Shown piece after piece: positions 50,767 through 59,126 of a stretch of 64,000 nucleotides of DNA (the first letter of the stretch is position 1; each line of letters opens with the position of its first letter). Location: NCBI RefSeq assembly GCF_002777255.1, contig NZ_CP017634.1:5840903-5904902 (forward strand), read 5' to 3'. The translations under genes were made by a program, and so were the position numbers. The stretch is from Candidatus Formimonas warabiya. Its GTDB lineage: Bacteria > Bacillota > Dehalobacteriia > Dehalobacteriales > Dehalobacteriaceae. The notes under the pieces are model-generated. The model worked only from the letters and a program-made list of their open reading frames with translations, was not told the DNA's origin and did not search any database.

Positions 50767-51198
50767 ATGAGTCGAAACATGCAGGAAGTGAAGGAGGAAC
50801 GTGTTTTTCCGGCCCAAGTGGACAAGATTCCGGAAATGATCGAATATATCTCTGCCTGTGCGGAAAAGGCGGAACTGCATCCGAAACAGGTGATACATCT
50901 GGAATTGGCCGTTGACGAAGTGGTAGCCAACATTTGCAATTATGCCTACCAGAATCCCCCCGGCGAGGTGCTCATCCATATCCGAAGCGGGAATGGACGG
51001 TTCCAAGTTGATTTTATCGATGAAGGGGTGCCTTTTGACCCCCTCACTTTGGATGAGCCGGATATCAAATCTGATCTTGCCGACCGGAAGGTTGGTGGCC
51101 TGGGAATTTTTTTGGTGCGCCGGTTCATAGATGAAGTCCATTACAAACGGGAAGAAACTAAAAACATACTTACTTTGGTTTTACATGCGCCGAAATAA
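50767..51198 (+). CDS. RsbW-type serine kinase / anti-sigma factor
   Basis: This protein of about 143 residues is a GHKL-fold ATPase of the RsbW/SpoIIAB type. It has the N-box HLELAVDEVVANICNYAY with catalytic Glu and Asn, the G1 box DEGVPFDP, the G2 box GGLGIFLVRR and the terminal KNILTLVLHA strand. It can phosphorylate STAS proteins and sequester a sigma factor or other partner. The start is uncertain among ATG 50767, ATG 50779 and GTG 50752; GGAAAGGA precedes the first two. No sigma-B-like gene is adjacent; the nearest sigma factor is the ECF type at 55751. Confidence 0.9.
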   Translation: MSRNMQEVKEERVFPAQVDKIPEMIEYISACAEKAELHPKQVIHLELAVDEVVANICNYAYQNPPGEVLIHIRSGNGRFQVDFIDEGVPFDPLTLDEPDIKSDLADRKVGGLGIFLVRRFIDEVHYKREETKNILTLVLHAPK

Positions 51199-51234
51199 GA
51201 ACTTGAATTCGGATCATGTTAAGGGGGAGTTTCA

Positions 51235-53484
51235 ATGAAAAAGGCCGCTGCTTTGGTTTTCCTCTGTTTCTTGATCGCTGCTCTTTTGGCAGGGTGCGGC
51301 AAGTCGGAAAAAGTAATTACCAAATTTGAGGATGCCAGTGAAGCAAAAATCGGTGTCATGACCGGCACAATCGGAGAACAAATTGCTCTGGACAGGTTCC
51401 CCAATGCCGATGTCAAAAGCTTTGACGATATCATGGATGCCGTGGCAGCATTAAAATCAGGGCAGCTCGAGGCAGTGATTACCACGTATCCCACGGCAAT
51501 GAACGTAGCAAAACACAATCCGGAAATTTGGTATCTGCCCGAACCGCTGCAAAACGAGGATACCGCTATTGCGGTAAAAAAAGGCAATGATGTGCTGCTT
51601 GCGGAGGTTGACAATATTATTACCGAGCTGAAAAAAGACGGGACATTAGCAGACATGAAGAAGCGCTGGTTCAAGGAAGACTTGTCGCCCTATGAAGAGG
51701 CTGATCTTGCTGTGCCTACCGAGGGGGAAGTCCTTAAAATTGGTGTGAGTGCGACCAGAGAGCCTTTTTCCTTTACGGCGGAAAACGGAAGAATTACCGG
51801 CCATGACGGCGAACTGGCCCGCAGAATCGGCATCAAGCTGGGCAGGCCGGTGGAATTCTCCGATATGAAGTTTTCCGCGCTGCTCCCGGCCCTGCAATCA
51901 GGGAAAATAGATCTCATCATCACCGGGATGACGGCTTCCGAGGAACGCAAGAAATCAGTGAATTTTACCCAGCCCTATTTTACCAATGCCCAGGTGTTGA
52001 TGGTCAAAAAGGCTCCGGGCGCAACGGCAGGCAGCACCAAAATGGCATCACTGGATGACATAAATGGGAAAAAAGTAGCGGTATATACCGGAACCATCCA
52101 TGATGCTTTTGTGGCCAGCCACTATCCCCAGGCAGAGATTTTGCGCTTTGACAGTACTGCCGATATGGTCTTATCTTTGAAAAACAGGAAGGGGGATGTA
52201 GCCCTTCTTGATCTAATCTCCGCAAAGGTACTGCTCAAAAGCAACCCGGAGTTGGGGATTCTTACGGATGACGTTTTAACAAAACCTTTGGGTATCGGGT
52301 TTAATAAAAACAATCCGGCCTTGCGGGATAAATTTAACAGTTATCTGAAACAAGCTAAGGCAGACGGCACTTACGCCGAAATGTACCGGCGCTGGTGCGA
52401 AGATGATCCCGAAAAGGCGGAAATGCCGGAACTGAAAAGTCCGGAAACAGGTGAAGAAATTATTTTAGGCGTCGCGGTGGCGGATTTGCCTTATGTGGCC
52501 AATATGAATGGGGCATATGTTGGTTTTGACATTGAAATGCTGCAAAGATTTGCCCAGCACGAGGGAATCAGGTTAAAAATCATGACCATGGAGTTTTCTT
52601 CACTCGTAGCAGCCCTTGCTTCCGGGAAAGTTGATATGATTGCCGACGGCATTGCCATTACGGAAGAGAGGCAAAAGCAGATTGATTTCTCCGATCCCTA
52701 CATGGACTTTAAAACAGCTGCCATTGCCTTAAAGGAAAATATTGCGGCATATGGCGACCAAGATACGGCGCAAGCGGAGACTACCTTTTTCCAAAGTATT
52801 GGGAACAGCTTTTATAACAACATGATCCTGGAAAACCGCTATCTGCTGATTTTGGACGGACTGAAAACGACGGTCGTCATCTCCATTCTGGCCACTGTTT
52901 TTGGGACACTGCTGGGTGCCTTGATCTGCTTTATGCGCATGTCGCGAAAAAAAGTGCTCAAGCAGCTGGCCAAAATCTATATCTCCATTCTGCGGGGCAC
53001 TCCTGTGCTGGTCCTTTTGATGCTGATATTTTATGTGGTGTTTGCTGCCGTGGACATTGATCCCATCCTCGTGGCGGTGGTGGCCTTTGGCATGAATTTT
53101 GCCGCATACGTATCAGAGATGTATCGCACAGGGATCGAGGGTGTCGACAAAGGGCAAACCGAAGCGGGCATCGCCATGGGCTTTACCCAAGTGAAGACTT
53201 TTCTCTATATTGTTTTGCCCCAAGCGGTAAGAAAGATTTTACCCGTCTATAAAGGGGAATTTATTTCTCTGGTGAAGATGACTTCCGTAGTTGGATACAT
53301 TGCTGTGCAGGATTTGACCAAGGCCAGTGATATTATCCGCAGCCGTACCTTTGATGCCTTTTTCCCGTTGGTTATGGTCGCGGTGCTGTACTTTTTCATT
53401 TCCTGGCTGCTTGCTCTTTCCCTGGAGTTTGTAGAAAAGAGCACTGACCCGAAAGTAAGAAGAAAGCAGGTGAAAAGCGTATGA
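51235..53484 (+). CDS. Amino-acid ABC transporter: triple binding-domain/permease fusion
   Basis: This 749-residue lipoprotein-membrane fusion combines binding and permease functions of a polar amino-acid importer. A lipobox LLAGCG (Cys near residue 21) is followed by an incomplete SBP family 3 domain (about 30-145), a complete one with GHDGELARRIGIKLGRPVEF (about 160-385) and a third with YVGFDIEMLQRFAQHEGIRL (about 405-500) that lacks its final lobe. After that comes a His/Glu/Gln-type permease domain (about 530-740) with ILRGTPVLVLLMLIFYV and EAGIAMGFTQVKTFLYIVLPQA. Fusions with one or two binding domains are known in Firmicutes; three is unusual. ATG 51235 follows AAGGGGGAG, and the end overlaps the ATPase gene by 4 bp. 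The ligand is unknown. Confidence 0.9.
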   Translation: MKKAAALVFLCFLIAALLAGCGKSEKVITKFEDASEAKIGVMTGTIGEQIALDRFPNADVKSFDDIMDAVAALKSGQLEAVITTYPTAMNVAKHNPEIWYLPEPLQNEDTAIAVKKGNDVLLAEVDNIITELKKDGTLADMKKRWFKEDLSPYEEADLAVPTEGEVLKIGVSATREPFSFTAENGRITGHDGELARRIGIKLGRPVEFSDMKFSALLPALQSGKIDLIITGMTASEERKKSVNFTQPYFTNAQVLMVKKAPGATAGSTKMASLDDINGKKVAVYTGTIHDAFVASHYPQAEILRFDSTADMVLSLKNRKGDVALLDLISAKVLLKSNPELGILTDDVLTKPLGIGFNKNNPALRDKFNSYLKQAKADGTYAEMYRRWCEDDPEKAEMPELKSPETGEEIILGVAVADLPYVANMNGAYVGFDIEMLQRFAQHEGIRLKIMTMEFSSLVAALASGKVDMIADGIAITEERQKQIDFSDPYMDFKTAAIALKENIAAYGDQDTAQAETTFFQSIGNSFYNNMILENRYLLILDGLKTTVVISILATVFGTLLGALICFMRMSRKKVLKQLAKIYISILRGTPVLVLLMLIFYVVFAAVDIDPILVAVVAFGMNFAAYVSEMYRTGIEGVDKGQTEAGIAMGFTQVKTFLYIVLPQAVRKILPVYKGEFISLVKMTSVVGYIAVQDLTKASDIIRSRTFDAFFPLVMVAVLYFFISWLLALSLEFVEKSTDPKVRRKQVKSV

Positions 53485-54578
53485 TAAAGGTTGAGCATTT
53501 GTCCAAAAAATTTGGCGAGCTTACCGTGCTGAGTGATGTCAATGCGGAAATCAAAAAGGGCGAGGTAATATCGATCATCGGTCCCTCGGGCACAGGCAAA
53601 AGTACTTTCCTCCGCTGCCTGAACCTGCTTGAAGTGCCAAGTGGGGGCAATATTTTTATCGGTGATACCGATATCCTGCATCAAAGCGCCGATGTCCCCA
53701 AAATACGGCAGAAAATGGGCATGGTGTTTCAGTCCTTCAATCTTTTTGCCCATCTGACCGTGCTGGAGAACCTGACGATCGGGCCGATCAAACTGTTGGG
53801 CTGGAGTAAAGAGCAGGCGGAAAAAAAGGCGATCGGGCTTCTGAAAATGGTGGGGCTTGGGGAGAAGATAGACAGCTTCCCGGATGAACTTTCCGGCGGG
53901 CAGAAACAGAGGGTGGCTATTGCCCGCTGTCTGGCGATGGAACCGGAGATTATCCTGTTTGACGAGCCCACATCGGCCTTAGACCCTACCATGGTCAGTG
54001 AAGTGCTGGCGGTAATCCGCCGCCTGGCTAAAGAAGGGATGACCATGGCTATTGTCACCCACGAAATGGACTTTGCCCGTGATGTGTCAAACCGGGTATT
54101 TTATATGGACGAGGGGATCATCTATGAAGAAGGTACCCCCAGGCAGATTTTTGATTTTCCCCAAAAAGAAAAAACCAGGGCCTTTATTCATCGGATACGC
54201 AATTTTACCTATCATATCGGTACCCCCAATTATGATTTGTATGCCATGAATGGTGAAATCGAGACCTTTTGCGAAAAGCATGTGATACCGAAAGAGACGA
54301 GAAATAAAGTGCTGTTGCTGGTGGAAGAGCTGCTGGCAATTTTCAGTACCGGCTCCGGCACCCAGGCTTTTGACATTGATTTAACCCTGTCCTATGCCGA
54401 AAAGCAGGACAGTTTGGACCTTATAATGGAAAGCGCAGGCGCCTACCTAAACCCCTTTGAAGAAAATGTTTTGTCTGATCAGCTGGGGACAACGATCATC
54501 AAAAGCCTGAGCGAGAATATGGGATTCCAGAGGGTAAATGAGCGGAACAGATTAAGACTGACGGTGAGAAAACCATAA
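53481..54578 (+). CDS. Amino-acid ABC transporter ATPase with degenerate GHKL-like tail
   Basis: This 365-residue protein has a complete GlnQ-type ATPase (residues 1-245) with Walker A GPSGTGKST, signature LSGGQKQR and Walker B ILFDEPTSALDP. The usual family stops near 245. An added domain of about 115 residues reads as RsbW-like: RNKVLLLVEELLAIF in place of the N-box, DLIMESAGAYLNPFE in place of the G1 loop, and LGTTIIKSLSENMGFQRVNERNRLRLTVRK matching LGIFLVRRFIDEVHYKREETKNILTLVLHA of the kinase at 50767. The catalytic Asn and Asp/Gly residues are lost. The tail probably binds a STAS or related partner and regulates transport; this is inference. Its start overlaps the previous gene (ATGA). 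Confidence 0.9.
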   Translation: MIKVEHLSKKFGELTVLSDVNAEIKKGEVISIIGPSGTGKSTFLRCLNLLEVPSGGNIFIGDTDILHQSADVPKIRQKMGMVFQSFNLFAHLTVLENLTIGPIKLLGWSKEQAEKKAIGLLKMVGLGEKIDSFPDELSGGQKQRVAIARCLAMEPEIILFDEPTSALDPTMVSEVLAVIRRLAKEGMTMAIVTHEMDFARDVSNRVFYMDEGIIYEEGTPRQIFDFPQKEKTRAFIHRIRNFTYHIGTPNYDLYAMNGEIETFCEKHVIPKETRNKVLLLVEELLAIFSTGSGTQAFDIDLTLSYAEKQDSLDLIMESAGAYLNPFEENVLSDQLGTTIIKSLSENMGFQRVNERNRLRLTVRKP

Positions 54579-54593
54579 GAGGAGAAGAAAGAA

Positions 54594-55403
54594 ATGAAAA
54601 AACCATCCTTCTATATGTTGCTGTTTTTCCTGGTATTTTGCGGTGCACTTGCCGGCTGTGCGGCCTCATCAACCTCTTCATCCGGTTCGGACGCCGGGTC
54701 CGATGATGTACTATACCAGGTATCGACGCTGAATGCTTTGATGCAGGGTGTATATGACGGGGAGATTACCTTTGACCAGTTAACGAAAGAAGGTGATCTG
54801 GGGATCGGTACCTTTGATGGTTTGGATGGAGAAGGGATTGTTTTAGACGGCAAGGTTTATCAGGTCCGGGCGGACGGCAAAGCGGTGCAGGCGGATGGTT
54901 CCGGTAAAACTCCCTTTGCGGTGGTAACTGACTTTGAGGCTGATGAGCAGGTCCAATTGAGCAACATAAATGACCTCAGCCAATTGCAGACTGAACTTGA
55001 TAAATTGCTGCCCAACCCCAATATGTTTTATGCTTTTAAAGTTGAGGGAACTTTTAAGTATGTGAAAACCCGCAGTGTACCCAAACAAAACAAGCCTTAC
55101 CCCCCTTTGGCAGAAGTAACAAAAACTCAGCCTACCTTTGAGTTTCATGACGTCAAGGGAACCCTGGTCGGCTTTTGGTGTCCCTCCTTTGCCCGGGATG
55201 TAAACTTGCCGGGCTACCATCTCCATTTCCTCACGGCAGACCGGGAGGCGGGAGGGCATCTGCTGGAATGCTCCATGGAGGAGGGTACCGTATCGGTTGA
55301 TACCACTACCGGTTTCCATATGATCCTGCCCCAGAATGAACATTTTGCCCAGGTAGATTTGGGCCACACGCAGGAAGAGGAGATCGAAAAGGTGGAACAA
55401 TAA
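54594..55403 (+). CDS. Lipoprotein acetolactate decarboxylase
   Basis: This 269-residue protein is an alpha-acetolactate decarboxylase (AlsD/BudA family), which turns 2-acetolactate into acetoin. Family motifs are LGIGTFDGLDGEGIVLDGKVYQV, FWCPSFARDVNLPGYHLHFL with zinc-ligand histidines, and GGHLLEC with the third. It carries a lipoprotein signal, CGALAGCAASSTSSSGS, with lipobox LAGC near residue 21, followed by a Ser-rich linker, so it should be anchored outside the membrane. Cytoplasmic forms lack this, although an exported form is known in Brevibacillus. ATG 54594 follows AGAGGAG, 15 bp after the ABC ATPase gene, in the same operon. Why it sits with an amino-acid transporter is not clear. 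Confidence 0.9.
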   Translation: MKKPSFYMLLFFLVFCGALAGCAASSTSSSGSDAGSDDVLYQVSTLNALMQGVYDGEITFDQLTKEGDLGIGTFDGLDGEGIVLDGKVYQVRADGKAVQADGSGKTPFAVVTDFEADEQVQLSNINDLSQLQTELDKLLPNPNMFYAFKVEGTFKYVKTRSVPKQNKPYPPLAEVTKTQPTFEFHDVKGTLVGFWCPSFARDVNLPGYHLHFLTADREAGGHLLECSMEEGTVSVDTTTGFHMILPQNEHFAQVDLGHTQEEEIEKVEQ

Positions 55404-55434
55404 TCGGTTTGTACGGTAATAATGCCGTGAATAT

Positions 55435-55478
55435 AAGTGTAAATATTTCTATCCGCTAGAGTATTTGCACTTTTTTTT
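55435..55478 (+). terminator. Rho-independent terminator
   Basis: AAGTG-T-AAATA pairs with TATTT-G-CACTT across a 16-nt loop and is followed by eight T. It ends the STAS-RsbW-ABC-decarboxylase operon. Confidence 0.75.
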
Positions 55479-55512
55479 AACCTGACTAACTTGGCGGAAG
55501 TCTCCCGCCATC

Positions 55513-55590
55513 AGCGGTCAGGGGACACACTCATTGGGGACATTCCTCTGTAAGAGGTGTGTCCCCTGACCGCTAACGGAATGTCCCCAA
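55513..55590. repeat. REP-like element with interleaved inverted repeats
   Basis: AGCGGTCAGGGGACACAC (55513-55530) is a perfect inverse of 55557-55574. TTGGGGACATTCC (55534-55546) is a perfect inverse of 55578-55590. The arms alternate as A-B-A'-B', so both hairpins cannot form together except as a pseudoknot. Related decayed sequences lie at 983-1050 and 59016-59042. Confidence 0.7.
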
Positions 55591-55750
55591 ATATGCGGGA
55601 GTCCAACGCCAACTAAGTCATGCATTTGCAGTTCTCACGCTGTATTAGCAGTTCTAAAACTTGCGTCAAAATTCAGATGGAGTAAAAGAATCTCCATCTG
55701 AATTAAGAACTTGCTTCAATCCAGGCAAGCAATTTCAAAGGTGGGTTCTC

Positions 55751-56263
55751 ATGGCACAGCAAGGTGTGGAAAACGCGGAAGAGGCATTGATTAAAATATT
55801 TGATGATTATTATACCAAGGTATACAACTATTTCCGGTATCACTTGGCAAGAGACACCGAAGCACAGGATCTTGCCGGAGAGGTATTTATGCGGGTAGCG
55901 TCGGCTTTTTCCCGGTATGATCGGACAAAAGCAGGAATTTCTACCTGGATTTTTACCATTGCGCGGAATGTGCTGATTGATTATTTCCGAAAGACCAAAT
56001 ATCAGAGGGTAGAACTCACGGATCATATGGCATCTGAGGATGATCCAATCGGGAGCATGATGAAGAAGGAGAGTATTCGGGCTCTCCGACAGGCCTTGCT
56101 CCGTTTAACCGAGAAAGAACGGGAACTAATTGCCCTAAAATATTCCGCCGGGATGAAAAATACGGAAATTGCACTGGTACTGGGATTGAGCGCAGGAAAT
56201 GTAGGTATCATGCTTTTCCGTTCCATTGAAAAACTACGCGGCGATATGAAAGATTTTTTGTAA
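55751..56263 (+). CDS. ECF-type RNA polymerase sigma factor
   Basis: This 170-residue protein is a sigma-70 family extracytoplasmic-function sigma factor. Region 2 reads YNYFRYHLARDTEAQDLAGEVFMRVASAFSRYD and WIFTIARNVLIDYFRK; region 4 reads RLTEKERELIALKYSAGMKNTEIALVLGLSAGNVGIMLFRSIEKL. I start it at ATG 55751, 8 bp after AAAGGTGG; an upstream frame from 55661 adds unrelated residues. There is no recognisable anti-sigma gene with a membrane helix next to it. It precedes two small genes and a RiPP cluster, which it may control. Confidence 0.92.
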   Translation: MAQQGVENAEEALIKIFDDYYTKVYNYFRYHLARDTEAQDLAGEVFMRVASAFSRYDRTKAGISTWIFTIARNVLIDYFRKTKYQRVELTDHMASEDDPIGSMMKKESIRALRQALLRLTEKERELIALKYSAGMKNTEIALVLGLSAGNVGIMLFRSIEKLRGDMKDFL

Positions 56264-56308
56264 TGGTTCTGTAGATCCACGTATAATTCCTTAGAAAAGG
56301 TGATCCAA

Positions 56309-56635
56309 ATGAGCGAAGTAACAGATAAGCTGGTTGGGCTCATCAAAAGGTTTGACCAAGCCCCTGATCGGGAAAAGAAAAAAGAGCATCTGCACATGAT
56401 GTTAGATAAATTTAAGCAGAGTGAAGGCAGAAAGCTTCAGGATGACGAACTTGATCTGGTTACGGCGGCCGGAAATGATCCGGGGGGCGTACTTGGTAAA
56501 GCATATCTTGAACTTGGAGAATTAGAGAAAAAGATTGACCTTTATAACAGACTAGGAGATTCTGCCACGGTCCAGTTGTTGAAGGGACGGCTGCAGGAGG
56601 TATACAGGCTAATCCATGAGTTAAAAAGCCAATAA
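56309..56635 (+). CDS. Small protein of unknown function
   Basis: This 108-residue protein is predicted to be soluble and mostly helical and charged, with the central segment LDLVTAAGNDPGGVLGKAYLELGELEKKIDLYNRLGD. No family is recognised. ATG 56309 follows AAAAGGTGA and the gene is 45 bp after the ECF sigma gene in the same orientation, so it may be co-transcribed and could act as a soluble modulator of that sigma factor; this is only positional inference. Confidence 0.7.
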   Translation: MSEVTDKLVGLIKRFDQAPDREKKKEHLHMMLDKFKQSEGRKLQDDELDLVTAAGNDPGGVLGKAYLELGELEKKIDLYNRLGDSATVQLLKGRLQEVYRLIHELKSQ

Positions 56636-56723
56636 GAATATTTGATCGACAATGAGCCTTAAACTGCCGGAAGGCATGACTTAAAAGTTGAAGTTTACAG
56701 CATTCACTTGGGAGGGTGTTCAA

Positions 56724-57179
56724 ATGAGAAGATACTTAATTGCTTACGGTTTGTTGTGGGTATTTCTTTATTGCTTACATGGTTTGTATCTGGGTTCCTT
56801 GTATGGAGATGTAATCGGCGCTTTGTACGGCACCGCAGGACAGGGAGACCTGAAGACTTTTTGGAGTACCCTGAATGGGTGGAATACGATTCAGGGCGTA
56901 CATGCCCATGGCATGGGCCTTGCTATTTTGGTACTGCTGGTGGCCGGGGTATGGGAAGAAATTTACTTCTCCCCACGGAGCAAAACCTATCTGGGTACCC
57001 TTTGGATGATCGGAATTACGCTGCATAGCGTCGCCAACTTACTAAGAGTCATTCCAGCCTTGGTACTGGGGGACTTAATCGTCATGGGCTGCGTGGCGGC
57101 AAGCTTTGCCGGCGTGGTCAGGGGATTATTGAGCGGGGCCAAAATGCAAGAAGTAGGTGGAAAAGGTGTTGTTCGTTGA
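56724..57179 (+). CDS. Small four-helix membrane protein of unknown function
   Basis: This 151-residue protein has about four hydrophobic helices: residues 3-25, about 60-80, 92-110 and 115-135. It has polar landmarks GWNTIQGVHAHGMGLA and LHSVANLLRVIP. I start it at ATG 56724 behind GGGAGGG rather than further upstream. No family is recognised. Its place 89 bp before a RiPP precursor gene allows a role in immunity or export, but nothing in the sequence proves it. The histidines in the membrane could also suggest a haem- or metal-binding protein. Confidence 0.7.
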   Translation: MRRYLIAYGLLWVFLYCLHGLYLGSLYGDVIGALYGTAGQGDLKTFWSTLNGWNTIQGVHAHGMGLAILVLLVAGVWEEIYFSPRSKTYLGTLWMIGITLHSVANLLRVIPALVLGDLIVMGCVAASFAGVVRGLLSGAKMQEVGGKGVVR

Positions 57180-57268
57180 ACGGACATCTAACTGATTTTT
57201 GACTCATAGAATATCCTAAGGGGCGGCAAGGACTAAATCTTGTGAATAAGGGTGAAGGAGGGAAGAAG

Positions 57269-57553
57269 ATGAAAGAGAAGTGGGCGGAAATTGAAAAGAA
57301 ACTGATTGAAAAGGCTTGGCAAGATGACCAGTTTAGAAAAGAGCTGATTACAAACCCGAAAAAGGTGATTGAGCAGGAGTTAGGCTGTGCTTTACCGGCC
57401 AATATCAACGTCAAAGTAGTGGAAGAGACGGCAGATACCTTTTACTTTCGGTTGCCGGTCAATCCAAATGTTTTGCCGGACGAGGCACTGGACAAAGTTG
57501 CTGGTGGCTGTTACTGGGACGACCCTTGTCCGAACCAAACTTGCCAGCATTAA
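57269..57553 (+). CDS. RiPP precursor with nitrile-hydratase-like leader
   Basis: This 94-residue peptide looks like the precursor of a ribosomally made, modified peptide. Residues 1-80 resemble the NHLP leader (nitrile hydratase alpha-like): KAWQDDQFRKELITNPKKVIEQELGCALPANINVKVVEETADTFYFRLPVNP, ending with the cleavage-type motif LDKVAGG. The 14-residue core is CYWDDPCPNQTCQH, with three cysteines (C81, C87, C92). The first is in a CX3D arrangement as in some thioether-bridged ranthipeptides. ATG 57269 follows GAAGGAGGG. The maturase gene starts 13 bp downstream. No ABC exporter-peptidase gene is nearby. The product structure is unknown. Confidence 0.82.
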   Translation: MKEKWAEIEKKLIEKAWQDDQFRKELITNPKKVIEQELGCALPANINVKVVEETADTFYFRLPVNPNVLPDEALDKVAGGCYWDDPCPNQTCQH

Positions 57554-57566
57554 CCGGAGGTTTGCC

Positions 57567-59018
57567 ATGAAAGCTTTTAAAAAGTCCAGGTACAATATTA
57601 TTTTTTCCCATGATAACGCGCGATACTTATTCAACACTTTCACAGGTTCGTTCCAGCCTTTGTCAGACAATCTGTACCGGCTTTACAACAGGTGGGGCCA
57701 GGTAAATCCCGGTATTCATGCGGAGGAAGATGGTATTCACCATCTGGTGAATATGGGCGCCCTGGTTGAGGAAGGCTTTGATGAACTGGCGTTTTTAAAA
57801 AAGATCAGGTACCGGGAAAATTCGATGGAAGCAATTACCCAGCTGGCTTTTTGGCTGATGACCACGGAAAGATGCAACTTCCGGTGTTTTTACTGCTTTG
57901 AGGATCGAGAAAAGCGTCGTGATATTTCCTACACGGGAAATGATTTTATTTCTTTCCTAGAGAAGTTTCCTGCCTTGAACCGGATAAACATGACCTGGTT
58001 TGGCGGGGAGCCGTTGCTCAATATGAGCCCCATTAAGGAATTAACTGGAAAGGCCTACGACTATAGCCGGGAAAAAGGGATATTTTATCACGCCGGTATG
58101 ATTACCAACGGGTTCCTGTTAACACCTGCTATTGTGAAGCGGTTGAAGGAATGGCATATCACTTTTGTGCAAATTACCTTGGATGGTCCGCCGGACATAT
58201 ATGAACAGTATAAGTCCGTACAGGGTGCCTTCCGTACCGTCCTTGACAACCTCTATCATCTTGCGGAAGATAGGGAAGTTTTCCTGCGGATTAATCTGGA
58301 CAAGAACAATACCCGGACGATGCCTGAACTATTTAACATAATGGCAGCCCGGGGGTTCAGGAATATCAGCATTAATTTTGCCCCGATTACTGAATCCGTA
58401 CCTGATGGGGAGGCATTCAGTCCGTGGACGGCTTCCTGTTTTACCAGCGAGGAGTTTGGGGCAGCGGAAAAAGAATTGTACGATATTCTTTACAATCTGG
58501 GCTATGAAAAATGGCAGTTGCCTGAAAAGGGAGCAAGAATTGCCTTCTGCGGAGGTGCCAGCAGCCATTTTTATACAGTAGGGGTCACCGGCGTACTCTA
58601 CCGGTGTTCCCATCTGTGTGGCGGCCAGCATGAGATTGCCGGCAGCGTGCAGGAGGGAATTTTGCCTGAGGCTTTCACACACGCTTGGCTGAAAGAATAC
58701 CGGTCACTGCCCAGTTCATGTGATGCCTGTGATTTCTTGCCTCAGTGCCAGGGAGGCTGTCCTTACAGCCGGGAGCATCAAAGCTCCCAAGGAGAAAACT
58801 GTATTTCCTCCCGATACAACCTGATCGGACGTCTAACCAGTATGCTAACCCAAGCCAAACGCCATAACCGGGATATCTTTGTCCATCGTTCCACCCAGGA
58901 ACAGGTGGATTTACTCACCCGGATGTCTCGCGGTGCGGTACTGAATCGCCACGATTTAAAAACAGCTGCCCTTGCAGGTGGCGGTCTCGGCATGCTGCTA
59001 GCCCGTGCCGGGGAATGA
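57567..59018 (+). CDS. Radical SAM/SPASM peptide maturase
   Basis: This 483-residue protein is a radical S-adenosylmethionine enzyme. The [4Fe-4S] site CNFRCFYC has cysteines 103, 107 and 110. A C-terminal SPASM region has the auxiliary-cluster cysteines in FCGG, YRCSHLCGG, CDACDFLPQCQGGC and GENC. The first 95 residues form a peptide-recognition-like N-terminal domain. I start it at ATG 57567 behind CGGAGG. Directly after an NHLP-type precursor it is expected to install thioether or carbon-carbon crosslinks, or epimerise residues, in the core. Its TGA lies inside a short REP-like repeat. Confidence 0.9.
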   Translation: MKAFKKSRYNIIFSHDNARYLFNTFTGSFQPLSDNLYRLYNRWGQVNPGIHAEEDGIHHLVNMGALVEEGFDELAFLKKIRYRENSMEAITQLAFWLMTTERCNFRCFYCFEDREKRRDISYTGNDFISFLEKFPALNRINMTWFGGEPLLNMSPIKELTGKAYDYSREKGIFYHAGMITNGFLLTPAIVKRLKEWHITFVQITLDGPPDIYEQYKSVQGAFRTVLDNLYHLAEDREVFLRINLDKNNTRTMPELFNIMAARGFRNISINFAPITESVPDGEAFSPWTASCFTSEEFGAAEKELYDILYNLGYEKWQLPEKGARIAFCGGASSHFYTVGVTGVLYRCSHLCGGQHEIAGSVQEGILPEAFTHAWLKEYRSLPSSCDACDFLPQCQGGCPYSREHQSSQGENCISSRYNLIGRLTSMLTQAKRHNRDIFVHRSTQEQVDLLTRMSRGAVLNRHDLKTAALAGGGLGMLLARAGE

Positions 59019-59042
59019 GTCAGGGGACGGTTCTTTGACTCA
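59016..59042. repeat. Short REP-like repeat overlapping a stop codon
   Basis: TGAGTCA (59016-59022) is inverted at TGACTCA (59036-59042) around GGGGACGGTTCTT. The GGGGACGGTTCTTTGACTC type is common among REP sequences in clostridia. The first three bases are the stop codon of the maturase gene. Confidence 0.5.
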
Positions 59043-59126
59043 CTTCAAAACCTGATACGTGACTTTATTACAAACAGCCCGGCCTTATGGAATGAAGATA
59101 TGGAGAAATAGAAAGAGGTGTAGACA

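Noticed and set aside
50347..51141. 264-codon minus-strand frame across the STAS and RsbW genes
   Set aside because: Both plus-strand genes have intact family motifs and ribosome binding sites; the antisense frame shows no recognisable domain.
50318..51198. Classic sigma-B/sigma-F operon
   Set aside because: The STAS-RsbW pair is not followed by a sigma-B/F-type gene; the next gene is a transporter.
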